This document shows, piece by piece, positions 34,116 to 45,100 of a DNA stretch of 64,000 nucleotides. The number at the start of each line of letters is the position of its first letter. Position 1 is the stretch's first letter. The stretch is from Ciona intestinalis. Its lineage: Eukaryota; Chordata; Ascidiacea; Phlebobranchia; Cionidae. The translations under genes were made by a program, and so were the position numbers. The DNA is taken from NCBI RefSeq assembly GCF_000224145.3, contig NC_020170.2, forward strand, positions 1,258,300 to 1,322,299, written 5' to 3'. A model generated the notes under the pieces. That model saw only the letters and a list, made by a program, of their open reading frames with translations, was not told the DNA's origin and did not search any database.

Positions 34116-35825
34116 ATGCGGAAAAGCTGCGAACCAGGAGAACAAGAAATCTGCAGGCTATGCAAGAGACACCGGAGGTCGTCACAACTGTGGTCAAATA
34201 TCGTTTACACTTTTCTTGCTCAAGGTGTTGTCACGCATTTAGCTTTCCTGTTTTGCTATTTTTGCTTCGCATTTGTGGCGGAAGTTACAGATGCATGCCT
34301 TCAAGTAAACGGCAAGCAAGCTATAACGGATATATGTAGCCGGTGGGCAAGTTCTAATTCAATTTTTGCAAAAATTCTTTTGGAAAGTCAAAACTTATCT
34401 AAAAGTCATGGTTTACCAGTACAGGTAGTTATCGGATTGATCGCAAAAGATATTATGTTTATATGGACACAAAATTCCGAAGGACGAGTGGGAAGGCGCG
34501 TTTCCAAGAAAAGGTAAAATACGTATTTACAAAGCTAGTATATATGCAATCTCGCCGTCAGCACCGACTCGTTGTTCGTATATAGTTCGATTTGCTGTAT
34601 TTAATTGGACAAAAAGTATAGTGACGTTAGTTTATTTAACCCAGTAATGTAATGAATTGTTTTGATTTGCATATAGAAAAACAACCGTTAACGGAAATAT
34701 AAAGCTATACTCTGTGATTTTCAAACTTTAATAAGACAACGTTAACATAAGGGATTACATAACCACCATACATGGTGTGCTATTTTAAACACAAGTGTTT
34801 GTAATCTAGCGTATAGCCTTCAATTCATATTTTTTACTTTACAGAACCAAACGGACCGTTAGAAAAAGATGGCACAACAAACTGCTGAAACATCTTATAC
34901 GAGTTTTAAACAACATAAAAGCGGTGTTGTACAGTAGATATTTTAAGAATCCCTTTTATTTAAAGTCGAAATACAGAACCAGTAAAACAGGTGGGTTTAA
35001 GGATGTTTGTTTATTATACATTCGTATAGGATCCGGATTAATCAGTGTTGTTGAAAAAGTGCATCAGTTTTATAGTCTTCAGACAGCAATGCAACATAAC
35101 ATAATTATTTTGATAAATCTGTATCTGTTTTTACATTTTAGGAATTTCTGGCTATGGTCGAAACCGTCAAAGCAAACGTACTCGCTTGAAATCGCTAAGC
35201 TACGTTGACAACGAATATGACGCTTCAGCATCCGAAACTGGTGTGTATATTGATCCCAACAACAGCTTTTGCACTTGCAAGTTTAGATTCGTTTGATAAA
35301 AGTTATGAGAATATAGCTGACAATTCTATAAAAAAACTAAATGCCACTGTAAGTAAATTATATTCGATTTCGCTAGAATCACTTCGGACGAATACTGAGT
35401 TCGCCCCATCTTCGACAACAGTACAGAAGTATGGTCGTCTTTACCATCATGCCATTAGACCGCAATCAATAGAGCTTTTAGATTTTCCTCTGACTCGTAC
35501 TCCACCATCCAGCAACCAAAATTATACTGCCACTATGCTGCCACCTAGCGGAATCGAAGATACATTTGACAAAACCAAACGTTGGTTGAATGACGACTCA
35601 CCAATTATCGTTGATGATGTTCCGCATGAGGGGGCTAGCATATGTCAATCATCAGTCAAGCGTGGCACTATTTACTCATCTATGACGAAGCGACCAATCA
35701 GACGTCGTAGTCGTACTGACGAAATAACAATCGAGGAAGCGCGCTCTCGCGGAATTACGACGCAATATTTAAGACCAATAAGAAGCCGTGGGCGTGTTGC
35801 GTCAAATAATAAAGCACACAGATAG
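34116..35825 (+). CDS. Unrecognised basic protein, four or five exons
   Basis: Exons 34116-34513, 34845-34990, 35142-35240 and 35287-35825 (phases 2,1,1) join to 393 residues. The third intron is only 46 nt (GTGTGT...TTTAG). The first exon may hide one more intron of 66 nt (GTGTTGTCACG...GTTACAG, about 34223-34288); it keeps frame if removed and would take away the only hydrophobic stretch (THLAFLFCYFCFAFVAEV). Without it the protein looks soluble and very basic: RRVSKKRTKRTVRKRW, then RNRQSKRTRLK, and near the end KRPIRRRSRTDEITIEEA. There is CRLCKRHRR near the N-terminus. A nuclear or nucleic-acid role is possible, but no family is recognised. Confidence 0.55.
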
Positions 35826-36090
35826 TAAAATACTTCGTGTTCCTCGCTCGCTGCGTTTCGGATGACTGAATTGCGACACGTTCAAAAGAAAAACACTAAT
35901 GAAACTCGAATATCCAAAACAGTGGTGAATACTGGCGCACTGAAGCTACAGCGAACCAAATTAACAGCTGTCGACACAAGCAAGCATTGTATTTTTAGCA
36001 AAATGTAAAACCTTTTCATAAACATAAAAATATATGAAAGACCTCTATGTTGAGGTGAAGAATCAACAAAACATCATACAAGGAAGATTT

Positions 36091-39000
36091 TCATCCTTCA
36101 TCAGCAATTTCTTCTTGCTCTTCTGATTTCATCAGTTCCTCTTGCCTCCTCTGCTCATAGAGGTCCTCTGCCTCTACTCGTTCATCTTCCGTGTATTCAT
36201 CTTTATCCAGTCTCTCTAATTTACGAAGAACGATGAGGACTTCCATGCGGTAACCATCTTCTTCCAAGCAGGGGTTATCTAGTGAAAATACAATTTGTTA
36301 CATGTCACATGTGTTGGATTATTTCCATATTTTAACCACCGGAAATCAGTAGGGATGACTTTAGTTTAGGTTGAACTTAATTAAAACAAGAAAGCAATCT
36401 ATTTATACTTAGTTGGTAGGGTAAAGTGGTATATTGTCCAATAAAAATCTGTAGTAGGTCATGGTCATTAGAACATACATATTTTGTTACCCAATACCTG
36501 CATTGCTGCATATGAGTTACCATGGAAGTAACTTTGCGAATGAATGTATTATGCAGGTTTTTTTATGTTGGTCAAGAGTTTGGACAACTAATAAAGGATC
36601 ACTAATGTCATACATAGAAAAATGCGTTCTCTGGTCTATAGGCAAGTGCTAAACTTCTATATGTTTTAACCTTACCAGACACAATCGTCAATGAACCGTG
36701 GTATTACTGTAGACTGAGTACAATGGGTAATATTATTATTGATATTTATTTCTTTATTTGCAGACATTTTTTTAAGCACTTCTGGCCTAGATCCTTGAAA
36801 CGTCATGCTATGGGCCCCATTTATATTAAAAAAAACAAACAATTAAACCACTGTAGAACATATTAGACTTACCATTTAAAACCAGTGCTCTCAGCATTGG
36901 AAGAGCTACCATCTTTTTAAGTTCTTTTAAATCTGAGACATTATTTGCCCTGCAATAGTGTTGTATAGATATGCATTAAATGTTCTACTGCTTCTATCGT
37001 TAGTAAGTTATGGGCAAACTAATGTAAAAACAAATGCATTACATTACAATGCTAGAAAATATCTCACAGGTGGTAACATTAAGGTTCCGCTATTATAATA
37101 GAGTATATTACTGCACATAAAATAATACGCCCATTATTACATACCTTAAATTAATATATTGTAACTTCTTCATGTTTTCAGTAAAACCATCCAACTTGTC
37201 AATTTGATTATCTCTTAAATGAAGAATCATTAGGTTTTCAAGTTTATCCAAATCTTCCACTTGTTTCAGTGAATTTCCTGCCTGAATATTAAGTACAATG
37301 ATGATATTATATTAACTATCATGTATTATTAGGCGTTCCTTAATAAACTTGGTATTTTATATTATGAATGAATGATATTTACACTTGTTCATTATGGTAA
37401 GCCAGGACAACAACAGTTGTTATAACATGGGTACTCTAAACCATACACCTTGTACTTGCTCAGTTACCACATATGTTACCTTGTGAAAAACTGGTAAATG
37501 GCTGAGAATTCAGCCTAGCTATTAGTGACCACTGGGTGTAGCAATGTCCTTTTTCCCCAAAGGAGAAAAGCAGTGCCATGGTATAAGCAACATAAATGTG
37601 ACATACCAAGTAGAGATTTTTAAGATTTGGTAAATATATTCCAGCAGTTGTTGTCAGTTTATTTCCTCGCAGTTCTAAGGTTGTGAGGTTGGTAAGAAAC
37701 TTGGGATTTAAGCCACTTACTAAAGGTATCAAGTTGCCTGTGAAATGATGGGATTATTAACAAACGTATTCTGGTCCACTTAATCAGTGTAAGTCTGCTT
37801 GATCTAGCACTATGTCTAGTTTTACCAAATTTGCAAGACCCAATCTGAAACTAGTTGACAGGGTGCTGAACAAAGCATGCTTGCATTAAATAAAGGAGCA
37901 ATACTGGTTATAACTGCAAATTCCTAAATATACTTACTATTTAAATTGAGTTGTTCAAGCAAAGGATGTTCAACTCCTTCAGTGCTTGTTATCTTATTAC
38001 CGGACAAATTCATTATCTAAAAAATAAGAAACATGTTAATTAAATGAACAGGTTTATTATATAGGTTTCACTCGGCATGATGCATTGATACCGCCTGCAC
38101 AAGTTTGATACAGATCAGCTGTGACCAAAACTAAATGAACCAAAACTGTGACCAAAACTAAAAAAATTAACTACATTCGGCGCCGTGGCATAGTGGTTAG
38201 GGCGCCTGCCTGTGACCCAGAGGTAATGGGTTCAAGGCTTGACGCTGCTACCATTGTGGGCGTATGTGTCCTTGGGCAAAACATTAACGGCAATTGCTCC
38301 AACCNNNNNNNNNNNNNNNNNNNNNNNNNNNNNNNNNNNNNNNNNNNNNNNNNNNNNNNNNNNNNNNNNNNNNNNNNNNNNNNNNNNNNNNNNNNNNNNN
38401 NNNNNNNNNNNNNNNNNNNNNNNNNNNNNATAGTGGTTAGGGCGCTGCCTGTGACCCAGAGGTATGGGTTCAAGGCTTGACGCTGCTACCATTGTGGGCG
38501 TATGTGTCCTTGGGCAAGACACTTAACGGCAATTGCTCCAACCCAGTGGTCACTAATGGGTTGTCTAAATTATCAACCATACATAAAAAATAAACATACA
38601 TGGTAACTCGTAAGCTAGCACGAGGTGTTAAACCCGTGTTATAACGACTGTCATTTTCCAGCCACGCGAGGATAAAGTAAATTACATTAAACTACGTTAA
38701 ATGTTGGATTACATTGTACTTTTCAAGAACTACCTGTAAGTAAGGCAACGGATCCAGTTTTGCAGTTTTCAGGTTGTTTTTGTCGGCTTTTAATGTTAGT
38801 AAATGTGTGAGATTGTTCAAAGGTGAAATATCTTCAAGCAGGTTTCCTGAGACATCCACATAACGTACGTGGATAAACTTCCGCAGTAACTCAATGTCTG
38901 TTAAGTCTCTGTGAAAAAACATAAATTATAATGAAAATACGAGTTTAAGTTCTTTAGAAAAGAAAATTAGTTAAATGTTGGAGAAGTAATCCATTAGTAT

Positions 39001-39654
39001 ATTTAAAAGAAATCAACACGCACCTTTCATGGGCATCCAGTCTAACATAAGCATGAGCGAGCCCATTACCAATCTTACAAAGCAGATTTAAGCATTCTGG
39101 GACCATTTCTTGTACTAGAGGGTTTTCAGGCAATTTCTGAAATGAAGTTACAAATTTCTGTTACATGATAAAAGGAGAAACTTGGTGCTACTAAAGAATT
39201 CTTCTTTCTCTGAATTTTAGCGTTATATAGGTCAATAGATGTAACATTGGTGACTTGACACACAATTGAAACAGGAGTGACAGAGACAGACTGTGTTTTA
39301 GAATTCCAGTTTTACACATTTATCTTAAAACAGATTCTACCCTGTCGTTTAAAGTGTCTATACAAAAAAGCAGGACCGAGGTATCACATAGGTATGCAGT
39401 ATTCAACACATTATTAATTGAAGTTTTCCATGTTTTTACTATGAATGTAACTGCACATTTACAATGTCACCTTATATTTTGTTAAAATAATTAAAAATGT
39501 AAAGCCTATATATAACATAACGCCAGTGTTGTCTATAATTTGTAACGTCCTGAGAGAATCTACTTAGAAAACTCACTCCCGCTTCAGTGATAACGCCTGC
39601 GTCTTCTTCTTCTTCCTCTCCAACATCGTCTTCAAAATCAGATCCTTCAGACAT
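36091..39654 (-). CDS. LRRC23: LRRC23, leucine-rich radial spoke protein
   Basis: Eight exons: 39654-39577, 39136-39024, 38908-38734, 38016-37938, 37737-37607, 37281-37145, 36949-36873 and 36278-36091. Phases are 0,2,0,1,0,2,1; total 325 residues (human 343). An acidic start (MSEGSDFEDDVGEEEEED) precedes LLCKIGNGLAHAYVRLD and ERDLTDIELLR, both near-identical to vertebrate LRRC23. Leucine-rich repeats follow (LRGNKLTTTAGIYLPNLK, LHLRDNQIDKLDGF, LRALVLNDNPC), then an acidic coiled tail. The family is an axonemal radial spoke component in cilia and sperm flagella; the Ciona form has been described as a spoke-head LRR protein. Introns 3 and 5 hold SINEs. The first two exons exist in a second copy beyond a gap at 39956. 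Confidence 0.95.
37375..37590 (-). mobile_element. Worn SINE fragment in LRRC23 intron 5
   Basis: Reversed SINE order: ACAACAACAGTTGTTATAACATGGG, then CATACACCTTGTAC, then GTTACC and a GACCACTGGG word. The tRNA-like head is lost. Confidence 0.5.
38177..38695 (+). mobile_element. tRNA-derived SINE in LRRC23 intron 3, interrupted by gap
   Basis: The head TCGGCGCCGTGGCATAGTGG (A-box-like) and GGTTCAAGGCTTG (B-box-like) are followed by the family tail GTAACTCGTAAGCTAGCACG and ACGACTGTCATTTTCC. After 125 N the head appears a second time (38430-38560) in the same orientation. This is probably one SINE assembled twice from two alleles, or a tandem pair. Confidence 0.75.
38305..38429. other. Assembly gap (125 N)
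   Basis: Gap inside the SINE. The repeated SINE head on both sides points to allele duplication. Confidence 0.99.
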
Positions 39655-39955
39655 TTCTTACAAAAGGGCTTCTGCGACTAACTATGTTATAAAAACAAAT
39701 TTACATCAGGTATTTTTATTCTTTTTAACGCAGTTAGAATGTCGTAAAATTATGTATTCAATTTTCTAAAGTTACTGCTAATCACGGTTCAAATTATTGT
39801 CCTGTGGTCTTAACAAATTGTACGTTCACAACTTTGGTGTTTTAACTGAAAATTGAGTTTTCCCGTTTGGTTCGTTTCATAGCAACCGCACTATTAGATG
39901 TAATCCGACCAAGTGACAACCAACGTCAACGACTGCACTGCGAAGAGAAACATAG

Positions 39956-40005
39956 NNNNNNNNNNNNNNNNNNNNNNNNNNNNNNNNNNNNNNNNNNNNN
40001 NNNNN
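39956..40005. other. Assembly gap (50 N)
   Basis: The sequence just before the gap (GCGAAGAGAAACATAG) is the same as that at about 40985-41000, which marks the end of the duplicated block. Confidence 0.99.
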
Positions 40006-40059
40006 GTGTTTTGAAATTATTACAATAAAATTGAAACTTTTATAAATGTGCACTACTTC

Positions 40060-41000
40060 AAAAATAAATTTTAGAAAAGAAAATTAGTTAAATGTTGGAG
40101 AAGTAATCCATTAGTAAAATATTTAAAAGAAATCAACACGCACCTTTCATGGGCATCCAGTCTAACATAAGCATGAGCGAGCCCATTACCAATCTTACAA
40201 AGCAGATTTAAGCATTCTGGGACCATTTCTTGTACTAGAGGGTTTTCAGGCAATTTCTGAAATGAAGTTACAAATTTCTGTTACATGATAAAAGGAGAAA
40301 CTTTTCTGTTACATGATAAAAGGAGAGAAAGTCAATAGATGTAACATTGGTGACTTGACACACAATTGAAACAGGAGTGACAGAGACAGACTGTGTTTTA
40401 GAATTCCAGTTTTACACATTTATCTTAAAACAGATTCTACCCTGTCGTTTAAAGTGTCTATACAAAAAAGCAGGACCGAGGTATCACATAGGTATGCAGT
40501 ATTCAACACATTATTAATTGAAGTTTTCCATGTTTTTACTATGAATGTAACTGCACATTTACAATGTCACCTTATATTTTGTTAAAATAATTAAAAATGT
40601 AAAGCCTATATATAACATAACGCCAGTGTTGTCTATAATTTGTAACGTCCTGAGAGAATCTACTTAGAAAACTCACTCCCGCTTCAGTGATAACGCCTGC
40701 GTCTTCTTCTTCTTCCTCTCCAACATCGTCTTCAAAATCAGATCCTTCAGACATTTCTTACAAGAGGGCTTCTGCGACTAACTATGTTATAAAAACAAAT
40801 TTACATCAGGTATTTTTATTCTTTTTAACGCAGTTAGAATGTCGTCCTGTGGTCTTAACAAATTGTACGTTCACAACTTTGGTGTTTTAACTGAAAATTG
40901 AGTTTTCCCGTTTGGTTCGTTTCATAGCAACCGCACTGTTAGATGTAATCCGACCAAGTGACAACCAACGTCAACGACTGCACTGCGAAGAGAAACATAG
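40060..41000 (-). pseudogene. LRRC23: Second copy of LRRC23 exons 1-2 (allele or partial duplication)
   Basis: This nearly repeats 38955-39955. Exon 2 (about 40253-40141) and exon 1 (40754-40677) read the same protein as the main copy, with intact splice sites. Differences are indels in non-coding parts: intron 1 lacks a ~40-bp stretch and has a short local duplication, and the upstream region lacks ~55 bp present at 39747-39800. The block edge coincides with an N gap. The simplest reading is two haplotypes placed in line; a real tandem duplication of the promoter and first two exons is the alternative. Confidence 0.8.
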
Positions 41001-42175
41001 ATTGATTTGTTTATTGAGATTAGTTTACTAAACCATCGTGTTCACATTGTAAACTGGTCCTAGTTTGCTAAATGTAATGCCACCTTTACTGCATGATTGT
41101 ACTTCATTTATATACGTCCGAAAGGAAGAAATAATTTTTTTTTTTAAGTTGTCAACAGTGGTCAACTTGGTGAGCAAACTAAAGCTTAACCAAACAAATT
41201 AAGTTTCCCAACGTTCTCAAAGCAGCTTTGGGTTGTGTTCATACTTACTCTCGTTGTTTTAGGCCACCTAAGCGAGAACGTGCATTTATACACGCTAACG
41301 GCCAAACGAAGCATCGTTATTTCTCAAATGAGAAAATAAATTAATAAAACCACAGTCCGTATATAAACATATGCTTATATACAGACTCTGGATGACACAT
41401 ACTAACCCTCAGGTGCAAGGCGACAGTTGTGTGGGTGTAAGCAATTGCAATTATTAAATCATCATTAAACAGCTGTTTTAACGTGTAAATTCCATAAAGT
41501 TTATTGAGTTCACACGCATCACGTCATTTTACTCTTCGGTTGGATTCGCAAAATAAAGACACATACTTCTTACCCTTTTCAAAGAATATTACGGGTACTG
41601 CATGTCAAGCCGGGACGCGTACTCACGTGATGTCACATCAGTATTATCTGAATATACCGCTCGTTGTTAAATGCTGTAAAAATTTGATAACTGGTTATCG
41701 ATCTTATAAATAACTAAAGTGCAACCCTGAAAAAAAGAATATCCAGTTTGGTAGAGCTTAGCTTATTGAGTTTGTGTTAAAATAAAGATCTGTTTTATAA
41801 TGCAGGCCAAATAAGGAGAACAAACAATGTATTTACGCTCGAATAATTTCTCGGCGGATAGTGTTATAGAAAGACTTAATCGAAATTAAATGGAATACTT
41901 TTTACTCTTTCGGCGGCCGAACAACACAGCAGTTTGTTGTTGTTTGACTGAATTGTTTAACAGTTTATAATTTTTTGTGTGGGAAAACCAGATCCGGAAG
42001 TTAGAGCTATTAGGTTAATTCATACAGCACCGACACACGTAATTATCCCAAATTTGCGTTGCATTGATTACTTGCTCTTATTTGCACAGGAGTATAGTAT
42101 AACCTGTTTATATTCCGCTTATACCAATAGGCCTACTTTAGGACGTACGTGTAAGCATAAACAAGGCCGTGTAAT
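41001..42175. other. Intergenic region upstream of LRRC23 and lipoxygenase
   Basis: It separates two divergent starts. AT-rich, no repeat or exon recognised. It should carry both promoters; no single motif stands out. Confidence 0.45.
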
Positions 42176-45100
42176 ATGGAAACTACACTTTACACCATAG
42201 AGGCAAAGGTAAGAATGTAAATACTTAATGCAGTAATACATATCTGTATCTCTTTGAATGAAAACATTACACAGACTGCCAGTGAGTTCAGAGTTGGTAA
42301 AACTGACGCAACAGTCTCGATAAAACTTATCGGCGAGAAAGGACACCGAAGTACTGGGTGGTTGATTCTGGATAATTTCTGGCGTAATGACTTTGAATTT
42401 GGTCGAACGGATACATTTAATGTCAAAGCTGTGGACATTGGTTTACCCAGCGTTATCAGACTCAGTAAGTTATATATAAATACCTGTATACATTACGATT
42501 AAGTATGCTTGGAATAGACGGGGTATATACATTATAAGCAATGTGCCTGTGTGTAAGGGTGGATAAATACAACGAAGTGTTAGCGCGCGCATACAAGCAA
42601 GTCTCGCAATAACGGATACATCATACACCAGTAATTATAGACTCTTTATGTTAACAAACTATTTCAGAGTTGGACAAAGTCGCAGATCCTTACGGCTGGC
42701 ATTGTGAAATGGTTATAGTATCTCAAGGGCGAGTAAAACGAACGTTCTACGTTTACGATTGGGTTCATGATGTAATGGATGTCGGCTACGGTAGAGGTAG
42801 GTAAACAAATGTGCCCGTAAAAATTAACGCCCTTAATTTAAACTAGATTACTGGTATATAGTCATCGGCGCAATACAACAACGGTGAGGATTTGATAATC
42901 TTACCGTTAGCACTAAGGTTATAGTTATTGTTATAAGTATAAATAAAAACGGAAACAGGAACTTCGCTTTATAGAATAAGGATGCGTTGCGTATTATGGT
43001 CATTTGGTTTAACAACAAAAACTTATCATTTTTGTTTTGTTAACCCAAAATTTCACCATGCTGCCCCATCCTATGTACGGTTAACGGTTATAGTTTGATG
43101 TTAAATTTTAAATTGCATTCGGTTTAAAATTTTGAAGCTCGACTACCTCAATATGAGTTGGATGATCACGTGATCGCGATAAGGCAGACGGAAGTGGAGC
43201 GAAACCGTGCCGAGTTTCGTTGGAACATTCGGCCAACAAGTGATGACGCAGGGTGGAGACTTCCCAGGTTTGCAGACGCGGATGAATATGAGGAGCTACC
43301 ACGTCAGTTCCGGATTAGTGATGAACAAATAAACAACTTTTTCGGCCAGCGACAAATTGCGTTGCTTAATAGCCTCATGGAATATGCATCAGGTGCTGGA
43401 ATTGTTTTTACAGTTGGGGCAATTTTTCAGTTCCACTATTTGTATATCCAAACATGTTATTCCCTCTAACAATTAGACAAGTTCGTTCTATATGGCGCAA
43501 CCAATAGTGCGAATAGGCATGCCAACAAAGTATTTAAAACTTCATCTTTTACTCCAGCATTGTGTTTCCATGCTTACATCTTAAAAATGTTTCTAGGAAT
43601 GCTACAGAAGAGGAAATTGACCGATTTTGATGATTACAAAGATTGTTTCTTTCATCCAAGCTTGCCGAATGACATTCCACCGTTTTGCGACAAGTAGGTT
43701 ATACACTGTAAATAACTAATACACTACATGGATATCCAAGCTTTCCGTATATATATATACATACATGTTTCGTATATACATTTGTAGACCGATTACATAT
43801 GATGATGTAATTTACGTTTGTTATCATGCGCCACACACCGCATTTAAATACTTTCTTTTATATTGGCTAACTGACCTTTAGTCGCACATGTGATTGCATC
43901 TATATAATACTGTTACAGGTGGTCAACAGACGAAGAATTGGCACGACAAATTTTAAATGGAGTGAACCCGACTTCTTTGGAAAAGTGCACCGAGTTACCG
44001 ACTGGTTTTGTTCCAACCAAATTTGAATGTGGTGACGAAATACAAGATCAAATACAAGTATATTAATTCAATGATACGTTTGGTTTAAATTTATACAATT
44101 TAAATCTATTATAATATCAACATGGATTAGCTCATTTCAATTGCTTAAAATAATTTTAAACCTAAACGACAAAAGACGATTTATATAAATGTTCATTTGG
44201 CGCTCATCTCGCAGAAAGGAAGAGTGTTTATTGTCAACTATGCCAAATTCACCACGGAAGGGCGCCGTAACCGCACGAAGAAAGGGGACCGACTTTATGC
44301 CGGAGACCCAATCATGATTCTGTTGGTTGGAAACGATTCGAAGCTCCGCCCTGTAGCTATTCAATTGGAAGAGGACGGTCACGTGTTTACACCACGTGAC
44401 TCGTATTATGATTGGCTCTTAGCGAAACTCTACTTCCGGTGCTGTGACGTTAACGTGCATGAGGTAGCCTATACGCTGTCTGTATGTTTGACCATAGTGG
44501 TTTGACATTCGTGATCAAGTAAATTGTTTATAACATTTAACTTTGTTAAATTGTTTCAATGTATATATCCTTTTCAATGTATTCCGTCACAGTGGAAATA
44601 TCACTTCCTACGAACGCACGCTTCTATGGAGCCTTTTGCTGTGGCAGTTTTCCGTTCCTTCTCACGACGTCACCCATTGTACAAGTTGTTGCGTCCCCAT
44701 GTACACACCGTCCCTGCAATTAACACAATCGCTAGGAAGAATCTGCTTGGACCAACGGCAGCTACCAACTGTTTCCTTTCTCTAAGTAAGTTAGTTCTTT
44801 GGTTACATTGCTGGCATGCCTATATATGGATACACTAAAAAAAGTGTCACAGATGGACTAGACATGGCTCGAAAAGCATTCCAAGATCTTCGCTTTAAGA
44901 ACCTGCACATTTTGAGCGTGTTTGAGCAGCAAGGTAAGAACTAAAATGCTAAAAATGATACAGATAAAAGAATAAATGTAATTTTATTAAAACACGTTAA
45001 ACTTTCATCTTTGTTTGCCAAGAAAATAGCATAATGGCGCATTTTTATAAAAACTGTTTGACAAAATTTCTTGGTACATGGTTATCTACGTGGTGTTGCT

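Noticed and set aside
38148-38522. Open frames across the SINE and N run
   Set aside because: SINE sequence with N read as unknown residues.
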